DNA of 64,000 bases, from contig JACZWU010000001.1 in the NCBI GenBank assembly GCA_022571985.1, forward strand, positions 591,501 through 655,500. The letters are read 5' to 3'. Below the pieces are notes generated by a model, which was not told where the DNA came from, did not search any database, and saw only the letters and a program-made list of their open reading frames with translations. The stretch is from Candidatus Zixiibacteriota bacterium. GTDB lineage: Bacteria > Zixibacteria > MSB-5A5 > GN15 > FEB-12. Position numbers and translations under genes: made by a program. This document shows positions 17,349 to 24,020 of the stretch, piece by piece (within the stretch, counting starts at the first letter, position 1; each line of letters starts with the position of its first letter).

Positions 17349-17525
17349 TCAAGTTCTGGTCTGACGGCTTATGGCCGGTTTGTTTTTCTTTACTACTGCT
17401 TGTTTGAGCTGGCAGGCAGCACAGCCACTCTTGGCCGAGAATTGACGATAGACATAGAATGCTAAATAGGCTGCGGCAGCTGACATAACAGCCCAGACGG
17501 CCATATTTTGAAACGACAGTTCCAC
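17349..17525 (-). CDS. FeoB-associated Cys-rich small membrane protein
   Basis: A 58-residue protein starting with GTG at 17525, directly after the TAA of feoB with no gap. It has one TM (about 8-26: MAVWAVMSAAAAYLAFYVY), then a Cys pair (GCAAC, C35 and C38) and a basic tail (VVKKNKPAISRQTR). This is the layout of the FeoB-associated Cys-rich family that often follows feoB, where the CxxC is thought to bind iron or help assembly. A shorter form from the ATG at codon 8 is also possible. It falls below usual gene-calling cut-offs. It is probably translationally coupled to feoB. Confidence 0.82.
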   Translation of the reverse strand: MELSFQNMAVWAVMSAAAAYLAFYVYRQFSAKSGCAACQLKQAVVKKNKPAISRQTRT

Positions 17526-19724
17526 TTACAACCCCATCCCATCGAAAATTTTATAAACCAGCCAGCTGCCCGCATAGGCCAGTGTCGTCATATAGACAAA
17601 AACAAAAACCGGATAGCGCATTTTGCCCGTCTCTTGCTTTATGGTCACCAATGTAGCTCCGCATTGACAGCAGAGCGCAAAAAAGACCATAATAGAAATC
17701 GCCACCGCCGGGCTAAAAACGGGCTGTCCGATTTTATCACCATGGTCCCAGACTGCACCGCGTAATTTACTGACGAGTGATGAAGATTCCTCGTTAGTCT
17801 CTGAGCCTAAATTATAAATAGTTCCTAAAGTCGCCACCACTACTTCTCTGGCCGGAAACGAAGCCAGCGCCGCCAGAGTTATCTTCCAGTCCCAGCCCAA
17901 CGGTTCAAACAGCGGCTCGATAGCCCGCCCAAGCCTTCCGAAATACGAATTTGTCAGATGAGCGCCGGCTTCTTCGTTAGAGATTTTTGATCTGTTTGCT
18001 TCGTACTGATCGTCAAAAACTACGGCTTCGTATTGGGCAGCGTAGTCGGCAGAGATTTCATCTGAGTGCGGATAGTAGCTTAGCGCCCAGATTACAATTG
18101 TAATTGCCGCAATTAAAGTTCCGGCGCGTTTCAAAAATGACTTGGTGCGACCAAGCACACGAGTAGCCACCGCGCGCAGAGTCGGCATCTTGTATGACGG
18201 TAACTCCATCATGAAAGTGCTTTGCTCAGACTTGATTATAATCTTTAAGACAAACGATACACCGATTGCCACTATTAGCCCCAGCACATAAAGCGCTGTC
18301 AGCACCAGTCCCTGCAGGTTAAAAATACCGAGCACAATCTGATAGGGTATGAAAGCGGCAATCATGATGGCATAAATCGGCAGTCTGGCCGAGCACGTCA
18401 TCAGCGGCGCTACCATGATTGTAATCAGCCGAAGTTTACGGTCCTCGATTGTCCGGGTAGCCATAATTCCCGGTATGGCACAGGCATAGGAAGTAAGCAG
18501 TGGAATGAAAGATTTTCCCGAGAGACCGCACCAGTGAAACATTTTATCGACCATAAAGGCGGCTCTGGCCAAGTAGCCGGAATCTTCGAGCACCGAAATA
18601 AACAGAAAGAGAATTACAATTTGAGGCAAAAATATGATGACAGAGCCGATACCACCGATAATGCCATCAGTAAAAAGCGACCGCAGGGGGCCATCGGCCA
18701 TCAATGAACCGACAGAGATAGAAAGCTGACCAAAAAGATAGTCGACCCCGTTCATGAGCGGTTCCGCCCAGCTGAATATTGCCTGAAACATGAAAACCAT
18801 AACTGCCGCCAGCAGTAGCGGACCGAGCAGGGGATGCAGCAGATATTTGTCTATCGTATCAGAGATGGTTTCATCACGGGCTTCAACTCTGGTAATCGAA
18901 TTATCAGCTATTTCTGCAGCTCTTTTGCCAAGCCGGGTGTTTAAGGCCAGACTGAGTGAGCCATGCTTTTTAATCAAAGCTGCCCGACCTTCTTTGATAA
19001 TCACATCGAGAGAGTGCAGTCTCCCGCCGTTATCTGACGGTTTTTCGGGCTCATCAAAAATCGATCTTAATAGTTCGGCCCGGTGCCGGTGACCGTTACC
19101 GCTTACCTGTGACATTCTGCCAAGCAGCTGTTCGACAGATTCATCATAAAAGCCGCCGCTGGGAGGCGCCGCGGCGTTGGTCGCTCTGGCCATTTCTGCT
19201 TTGAGAGAGGCTATGCCGGTGCCTGCTGTGGCTACCAGCGGCACTACCGGAACACCGCCTATCGCCTTTGACAACGCCTTGACATCAATCTGAAGACCCT
19301 GTCTTTTGGCCAGGTCAATCATATTAAGCGCCACTACTACCGGCCGGCCTATTTGCAGAATTTGGAAAATAAAGCTCAGACCTCTTTCGAGATTGGTAGC
19401 ATCAACAACGCAGACGATTGCATCTGAGAGCTTTTCGCCCTCTATCAGCCCGCACAAAGCTGCGGTTGCTATTCTTTCGTCGGGAGAAAAGGGAGTCAAG
19501 GAATAAGTTCCGGGGATATCAATCAGCGTATATTCTTCGGACTTAGTGGTTGCAATGGTAAATTTGCCGGTAACTTTTTCGACCGTTACGCCGGGATAGT
19601 TGGCTACACTCTGCCTGAGGCCGGTGATAGCATTAAAAATGGTAGTTTTGCCGGAATTCGGGATTCCGCAGATAGTAATTACTCTGGTGTCGTTAGCTGA
19701 CTTTGTGGCTGCCGCTCGGCTCAT
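17526..19724 (-). CDS. feoB: Ferrous iron transporter FeoB
   Basis: A 732-residue protein. The N-terminal G-protein domain has G1 GIPNSGKTTIFNA (about 19-31), G2 region NYPGVTVEK, G3 DIPGTYSL and G4 NMID. A helical GDI-like spacer follows, then the membrane part with two gate domains (GGIGSVIIFLPQIVILFLF, LARAAFMVDKM, FIPLLTSYACAIPGIMATRTI, and FASFPAREVVVATLGT). It takes up Fe2+ across the inner membrane under low-oxygen conditions. It overlaps feoA by 4 bp; with fur upstream and the Cys-rich gene downstream, this is a complete Feo unit. Confidence 0.97.
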   Translation of the reverse strand: MSRAAATKSANDTRVITICGIPNSGKTTIFNAITGLRQSVANYPGVTVEKVTGKFTIATTKSEEYTLIDIPGTYSLTPFSPDERIATAALCGLIEGEKLSDAIVCVVDATNLERGLSFIFQILQIGRPVVVALNMIDLAKRQGLQIDVKALSKAIGGVPVVPLVATAGTGIASLKAEMARATNAAAPPSGGFYDESVEQLLGRMSQVSGNGHRHRAELLRSIFDEPEKPSDNGGRLHSLDVIIKEGRAALIKKHGSLSLALNTRLGKRAAEIADNSITRVEARDETISDTIDKYLLHPLLGPLLLAAVMVFMFQAIFSWAEPLMNGVDYLFGQLSISVGSLMADGPLRSLFTDGIIGGIGSVIIFLPQIVILFLFISVLEDSGYLARAAFMVDKMFHWCGLSGKSFIPLLTSYACAIPGIMATRTIEDRKLRLITIMVAPLMTCSARLPIYAIMIAAFIPYQIVLGIFNLQGLVLTALYVLGLIVAIGVSFVLKIIIKSEQSTFMMELPSYKMPTLRAVATRVLGRTKSFLKRAGTLIAAITIVIWALSYYPHSDEISADYAAQYEAVVFDDQYEANRSKISNEEAGAHLTNSYFGRLGRAIEPLFEPLGWDWKITLAALASFPAREVVVATLGTIYNLGSETNEESSSLVSKLRGAVWDHGDKIGQPVFSPAVAISIMVFFALCCQCGATLVTIKQETGKMRYPVFVFVYMTTLAYAGSWLVYKIFDGMGL

Positions 19725-19969
19725 TTTAGGGCAACAGTAGGTTCTTCCGTATCAACTTGCACCAGTGATGCTTCAGCTTTCCTGATAAACAGCCTGCTCG
19801 AACCAACTTTCAGCTGTACCGGATCACGAAGAGGCGCCTGGCGCACCAGCGTAATTCTTCTGCCCGGCACCAGTCCCAGTTCCATCAGACGACGGGTAAC
19901 TTTGCCGTCCCTTTCAAAGCCAATAATAGTTGCGCTCTGCCCCGGGTTAAGTTTGTCTAATTGGCACAT
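19721..19969 (-). CDS. feoA: Ferrous iron transport protein FeoA
   Basis: An 82-residue SH3-like protein. It has the typical 'MELGLVPGRRITLVRQAPL' turn and RDPVQLKVG, with two polar additions at the ends. FeoA binds FeoB in the cytoplasm and is needed for iron uptake. It lies 29 bp after fur and overlaps feoB by 4 bp. Confidence 0.95.
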   Translation of the reverse strand: MCQLDKLNPGQSATIIGFERDGKVTRRLMELGLVPGRRITLVRQAPLRDPVQLKVGSSRLFIRKAEASLVQVDTEEPTVALK

Positions 19970-19998
19970 TTTATTCTCTTCGTTAAATAAATTTTCGT

Positions 19999-20478
19999 CT
20001 ATCTCTTCTTGCTCAGTTTAGCCTTGGAAACCCCGGGAGACTCCGAAAGACTGCGCTTCGTTTTTCTATTTTCTTTATCGCGGCAGCTTTTACAGACGCC
20101 TTCTATTTCTACTTTGAATGACTCTGTCTCAAATTTTTCGGCGGTGGCTACTTTGGCAAGTCTGCCGGCTATTTCATTTAAGTCAAACTCCAGCAAACTT
20201 TTACAGCTAACGCAGTAGAAATGCCCGTGCGGTTTGCGGGTGACCCGGTCGTAGCGAGTGACGCCGTCACCAACGTTAACTTCGCGTGCCAGCCCGACTT
20301 CACATATAAGTTTCAAATTACGCCAGACGGTGCTGTAGCCCACTGCTTTATCAATCTGTCTGACCCTGTCAAACAGCTCGTCAACTGAGACATGCTCCCC
20401 CAGCTCAAAAAATGAGCGGAAAACCAGCTCCCGCTGTGGAGTCATTTTGTAGCCTTTGGTTTTTAAGAACTCTCTCAT
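19999..20478 (-). CDS. fur: Fur-family metal-responsive repressor
   Basis: A 159-residue protein. The N-terminal winged helix (about 1-85) has MTPQRELVFRSF and the recognition helix region VGYSTVWRNLKLI. The C-terminal domain has the metal-binding HGHFYC and two CxxC pairs (CVSC, CKSC) for structural zinc. The tail (last ~25 residues) is Lys/Ser-rich. Sitting first in an operon with feoAB, it most likely acts as the ferric uptake regulator of that operon, though a PerR- or Zur-type role is not excluded. A Fur-box-like palindrome lies 18 bp before its ATG, which suggests autoregulation. Confidence 0.93.
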   Translation of the reverse strand: MREFLKTKGYKMTPQRELVFRSFFELGEHVSVDELFDRVRQIDKAVGYSTVWRNLKLICEVGLAREVNVGDGVTRYDRVTRKPHGHFYCVSCKSLLEFDLNEIAGRLAKVATAEKFETESFKVEIEGVCKSCRDKENRKTKRSLSESPGVSKAKLSKKR

Positions 20479-20495
20479 AAATTTCTTTGACTAAA

Positions 20496-20510
20496 TGAAA
20501 ATCAATTTCA
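20496..20510 (-). promoter_or_regulatory. Fur-box-like palindrome upstream of fur
   Basis: The 15-mer TGAAAATCAATTTCA (plus strand) is an inverted repeat in the 7-1-7 Fur arrangement, close to TGATAAT-N-ATTATCA. It lies 18 bp before the fur start and just downstream of the proposed promoter, where a bound repressor would block transcription of the whole fur-feo operon. Confidence 0.5.
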
Positions 20511-20516
20511 ATACCG

Positions 20517-20545
20517 AATTCACCTATTTCCTGCTCAGAAGTCAA
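20517..20545 (-). promoter_or_regulatory. Candidate promoter of the fur-feo operon
   Basis: On the minus strand TTGACT (20540-20545) and TGAATT (20517-20522) are 17 bp apart. The -35 is good; the -10 is weak. It lies right before the Fur-like palindrome. Confidence 0.4.
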
Positions 20546-20579
20546 GCGTAATCTATACAAATATGTGTGTTATTTTACC

Positions 20580-20609
20580 AGCCAAATCATGGAAAAAAGC
20601 GATAAAACT
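20580..20609 (+). repeat. Short direct repeat, copy A
   Basis: AGCCAAATCAT followed by an A-rich spacer and AAAGCGATAAAACT. Copy B at 20751-20779 is nearly identical (one indel, few changes). The pair flanks the inverted-repeat element at 20617-20708, as if that element had been inserted or duplicated with its surroundings. Confidence 0.7.
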
Positions 20610-20616
20610 GGGTTAC

Positions 20617-20708
20617 GTCATTGCCAGAAGTCCCGATAGAATCGGGATGACGAAGCAATCTCCCTTGCGCCTCGACGATTGAGATTGCCGCGCTGCGCTC
20701 GCAATGAC
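20617..20708. repeat. 92-bp inverted-repeat (MITE/REP-like) element
   Basis: The outer ends are GTCATTGC (20617-20624) and its exact complement GCAATGAC (20701-20708). Internal parts also pair: GAAGCAATCTC versus GAGATTGC, and CCCGATAG-AATCGGGA forms its own hairpin. The GTCATTGC...GCAATCTC...GCAATGAC layout resembles short dispersed palindromic repeats seen between genes in many bacterial genomes. There is no coding capacity. Confidence 0.65.
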
Positions 20709-20750
20709 TGATATCGGCCTTTTTAAAACACCGCAAGCGGCGGGCGACCA

Positions 20751-20779
20751 AGCCAAATCATAAGAAAAGCGATAAAACT
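20751..20779 (+). repeat. Short direct repeat, copy B
   Basis: Second copy of the 29-30-bp repeat at 20580-20609, with the same AGCCAAATCAT and GCGATAAAACT ends. Confidence 0.7.
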
Positions 20780-20790
20780 ACGTTTGTACG

Positions 20791-20880
20791 GCCATTATTT
20801 ACGATAAGGCTAATAATTACCATAATGCCGTTATTTACCATAAGGCTATTATTTACCATAAGGCCGTCATGTAGCATAAA
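20791..20880. repeat. 18-bp tandem repeat array, five units
   Basis: Five back-to-back units of exactly 18 bp start at 20791, 20809, 20827, 20845 and 20863. The consensus is GCYRTTATTTACCATAAG; units 3 and 4 differ at two positions and the outer ones are more degraded. The array runs directly into the first 85-bp repeat. It is not a CRISPR, since there are no spacers, and no gene spans it. Confidence 0.85.
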
Positions 20881-20881
20881 A

Positions 20882-20966
20882 CCGTCATTCCGCACTTGTT
20901 GCGGAATCCAGCCGGTGATACGAACACTAAAAGTTCAGTGCAGGATGTCCTGATCCCACCGCCCGC
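20882..20966. repeat. REP-like 85-bp repeat, copy 1
   Basis: It begins CCGTCATTCCGCACTTG. It contains an 8-bp perfect stem (ATTCCGCA, loop CTTGT, TGCGGAAT) and then the near-palindrome CAGGATGTCCTG. Copy 2 lies 124 bp further on with roughly 90% identity by eye. The two-palindrome unit resembles a REP/BIME-type intergenic element. Confidence 0.75.
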
Positions 20967-21005
20967 GGCGACGTCCTGAGCTCAAATGCAAGGTCACATC
21001 TCCCG

Positions 21006-21089
21006 CCGTCATTCCGCACTTGTTGCGGAATCCAGTCGCTGATACGATCACTAAAGTTCGGTGCAGGACGTCCTGATCCTACCGCCCGC
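21006..21089. repeat. REP-like 84-bp repeat, copy 2
   Basis: The same unit as copy 1, with one base deleted. The second palindrome is perfect here (CAGGACGTCCTG). Directly after it comes another hairpin, CCCGCC-ACA-GGCGGG (about 21084-21098). Confidence 0.75.
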
Positions 21090-21123
21090 CACAGGCGGGG
21101 TGGGAACCAAGCTAAATAGCCCC

Positions 21124-21142
21124 AAAAAAGCCGCTACGGCTG
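21124..21142 (-). terminator. Intrinsic terminator of the M6 protease gene
   Basis: Read on the minus strand: AGCCG-TAG-CGGCT followed directly by six T. It is enclosed by a second inverted repeat, AAATAGCC (21114-21121) with GGCTATTT (21153-21160). It lies about 40 bp after the stop of the M6 gene. Confidence 0.75.
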
Positions 21143-21183
21143 ATTACCAGGCGGCTATTTCGGTCTGATGTAAATATCTAGAG

Positions 21184-23946
21184 CTATTTTAAGAGCATCA
21201 TCTTTTTTGTCTGAACTTCAGGCCCCAAAATCAGCCGGTAGAAATAAATGCCGGAGGCGACTCTGCTGCCAGAGTCTGTCTCTCCCCGCCACTCTACTGT
21301 ATATGTCCCGGGAGACTGCACTTTGTCCACCAAGGTCTTCACTTTCCGGCCCAGAACATTGAATATATCCAGCTGGGTGCGGTAAGGCTCGCTGCCGATA
21401 CTCCCCCGCGATCTGATAGTATATGAAATCGTAGTCGAAGGATTAAAGGGGTTAGGGAAATTCTGATTTAGTTCAAAACTTTCGGGCAACTGCGAGAGTG
21501 GATTATCATCATAAAAACCGGTTGATACCGGGTCAAAGAAATCTATTACCCGGTTTATCAGCGTATCAACTGGCCAGATGCTCAGAGAGGGAGAAAACTG
21601 ATAGACTATTGCTTCTACGGGGAAACTAAGAATTACCGATTTATGAGTTCCACGATAGCTGATTCCTGCTGATGGTTCTACTTGGTTATGTTTGTAAGTA
21701 AGAAAGCCTTCACCGCCTGAGGCTACTCTCATTGCTGGGCGCGGATAGGGAAAGTCTGGAGTTGATGGTACTGTGTATCTTGACAGATCACCCAATTCAC
21801 TTCCTGGTACACCCCTTGCAGCTGAAATTGAGATAGAAATGTCATAGAAATTTGCTTTAAAATATTCAGCAAGAAACGCTGAATCCAGATTGTGCATATC
21901 TTTTAAGCCCGAAGCTGACGAAAAAAACAAACTATTGCCGTTATCCATAAAATCTTTCATGGCGGTAATATCTGAGGCTGTAATCACGTTGGCGGCATCG
22001 GCTCCGGTATGCCAGAAAACTATCGGGTATTTTTTAAGTTCTGCTGAAGTCGGCGAGTTCTGAACTTTTTTGTTCCATATCTTAAAGGGCATTCTTCTGG
22101 TTCTGAGAACGTCCATGATTACCTGTTCATAATCTGCCCCGCGGTCATCGTCGACAATCAGCACTTTGGGTGTGCCCACCGCGATTTCAAATCCGAAAGT
22201 TCTGCTGTAATTTTCATCGTTGCCCGGTGTCCCGGCGAATAATGAATCGCAGCTGATAGTCAGAAAAAATGAATCAAGCACCGATTCTGCGGATTCCGAA
22301 ATAGTAAATGTTATGGCTGCGCCGTCGTTGTTGACCGTAGTTGCGTTGAAAACGGGAGCAAAAGTGACATCGTTGGCTGTAAATGTTACATCCGGATTAG
22401 AAGTAGTCAAAGTAGCTTTGGCTTTATAACCTTCTTTCATCATATTGCGGGCTGTAAAAAAGACCTGAATAGTTTCGCCCGGGTCAAGGTTGCCATCGCC
22501 GTTCCCCAGCGCATCGTCGAATAAAATAGAGTCCGTAACTATATACGGGCGTGACCATTCAATATCAAAATCGGCGTACATGATTGAGTCACTGTCGGAA
22601 ATGTCCCAGATGCCAATTTTGGTCTTTGTGCCTAAAACATTAAGCGCATTATTCGGAATTGATTGGTCATGAAACTCCCGGTTGACCGTATTACCGGGAA
22701 AGGGGTCGCCGGCATCTCCTAAGTTATTTAAGGTAAATTCTAAATCTTGTTTTCCGTCAGCCTGTTCGATTCCGACTCTATATTGATATGGAGTCGTATT
22801 GCTGCCGTTCTGAGTTGGCGCCGTGGGGTCAATGTGATAAATAAGTAATCCTGATGCCGGCAGAAAAACATCGGAACCAATCCTCTGCTTATTCTCAACT
22901 ACCCAGTACTGCGGACTGGAAACGGAATTTACCAATCGATAAGCCATGGGTGTAAATTCAATAGCTGGTATGGCGACACTATCTTGATTGAAGTTTACGT
23001 CGATCAGGTTCAGGAAACCCATCTGATCTTTTGACCAGGCACAAAAATGCGCAGGTGATTGAGAGTTGCCGTTGTAACTGCCGGTAGCCATTATAGCCCA
23101 ATTACCAAGTCCGGCGGAAGTATTCTCAGTATCAGTTACGTCGTACAAATCCGGCAGCCCCAAAAAATGCCCGAATTCGTGGCAGATTACGCCTATGGGA
23201 GCTATGCTGCCCGGCTGTTCTTCGGGGTTCATGGTATAGTCGTCCACTACGATGCCGTCCAGAAGCAAAGGTGAGGGAAGCTCCCACTTATGCGACCAGA
23301 TTCCGTAGGCACCTGTTTCAGCACCCACTCCGGCGTGAATTATGACCAGACCATCTAAAAAGCCGTCGCCATTGGCGTCAAAGTCCGCAAAGTTTACACC
23401 CCAAGTCTTTGCCGCCATAACGGCTTCTTGCGCTAATTGTCTACTTCTTGGGTTAAGCCCGTTGGTGGTATCTACATAATATTGATAGGTACTCGGCATT
23501 CGCAGCCAGTCAGTCACCGAACCTGTTACCAAAAAATTACCGTAAGAATTTTCTAAATAGAAATCTTTTAGGGATCCTGTGGGATTCTTGTCAGAAAACA
23601 GAATTGAATCAATATCTGTGGGAGTGGCAGCAAAAGATTGCCCGGTATATACATGGTCGCTAAAGTCTACCAGAATTACCAGAATTTTAGCGGTATCTAC
23701 AAAAAGAGAGCCAGAGCTTTTGGCCGCTGCCAGACTTTTCTGGTCGAAAACAGAATGCTGCGACGGCGCACAGCCGCCTGCGGCCTTAAAGTTTTTCCAG
23801 ATCTCGATATTTTTCTTGAGAACGCCTGCGGCTTTCCACTTCTCAATCGTTCCCGGCGCCGGCGCTACCGCATTAACGGGTAGAGCTAACGGGACGAAAG
23901 CTATAATAAGCAAAGCTGACAAACTTAGTAGAACAGATTTATTCAT
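21184..23946 (-). CDS. Secreted M6-family (immune inhibitor A-like) metalloprotease with sorting domain
   Basis: A 920-residue exported protein with a signal peptide (about 1-26). The zinc site is HEFGHFLGLPDLYD (H256, E257, H260), as in M6 peptidases, and 'ILVDFSDHVYTG' and 'NSYGNFLVTGSVTDWL' are typical of the family's prodomain/catalytic start. Later parts look like Ig-like/CARDB modules and a Rossmann-like segment (VLIVDDDRGADYEQVIMDVL, then VFWHTG). The C-terminus is a type IX-like sorting domain: 'LNQNFPNPFNPSTTISY', a FlgD-like strand set, then KKMMLLK. It should cleave extracellular protein. It is the last gene after the S8 protease (74-bp gap) and has a terminator. Confidence 0.9.
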   Translation of the reverse strand: MNKSVLLSLSALLIIAFVPLALPVNAVAPAPGTIEKWKAAGVLKKNIEIWKNFKAAGGCAPSQHSVFDQKSLAAAKSSGSLFVDTAKILVILVDFSDHVYTGQSFAATPTDIDSILFSDKNPTGSLKDFYLENSYGNFLVTGSVTDWLRMPSTYQYYVDTTNGLNPRSRQLAQEAVMAAKTWGVNFADFDANGDGFLDGLVIIHAGVGAETGAYGIWSHKWELPSPLLLDGIVVDDYTMNPEEQPGSIAPIGVICHEFGHFLGLPDLYDVTDTENTSAGLGNWAIMATGSYNGNSQSPAHFCAWSKDQMGFLNLIDVNFNQDSVAIPAIEFTPMAYRLVNSVSSPQYWVVENKQRIGSDVFLPASGLLIYHIDPTAPTQNGSNTTPYQYRVGIEQADGKQDLEFTLNNLGDAGDPFPGNTVNREFHDQSIPNNALNVLGTKTKIGIWDISDSDSIMYADFDIEWSRPYIVTDSILFDDALGNGDGNLDPGETIQVFFTARNMMKEGYKAKATLTTSNPDVTFTANDVTFAPVFNATTVNNDGAAITFTISESAESVLDSFFLTISCDSLFAGTPGNDENYSRTFGFEIAVGTPKVLIVDDDRGADYEQVIMDVLRTRRMPFKIWNKKVQNSPTSAELKKYPIVFWHTGADAANVITASDITAMKDFMDNGNSLFFSSASGLKDMHNLDSAFLAEYFKANFYDISISISAARGVPGSELGDLSRYTVPSTPDFPYPRPAMRVASGGEGFLTYKHNQVEPSAGISYRGTHKSVILSFPVEAIVYQFSPSLSIWPVDTLINRVIDFFDPVSTGFYDDNPLSQLPESFELNQNFPNPFNPSTTISYTIRSRGSIGSEPYRTQLDIFNVLGRKVKTLVDKVQSPGTYTVEWRGETDSGSRVASGIYFYRLILGPEVQTKKMMLLK

Positions 23947-24020
23947 TTTTAATCCTTATGTAGTCATTTAAACAACTCTCAGAGAAGGCCTGTTCCAGAC
24001 GAATATAATATCTAATCATT

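Noticed and set aside
20791-21089. CRISPR array
   Set aside because: The 18-bp units are contiguous with no spacers, the 85-bp units occur only twice, and there are no cas genes.
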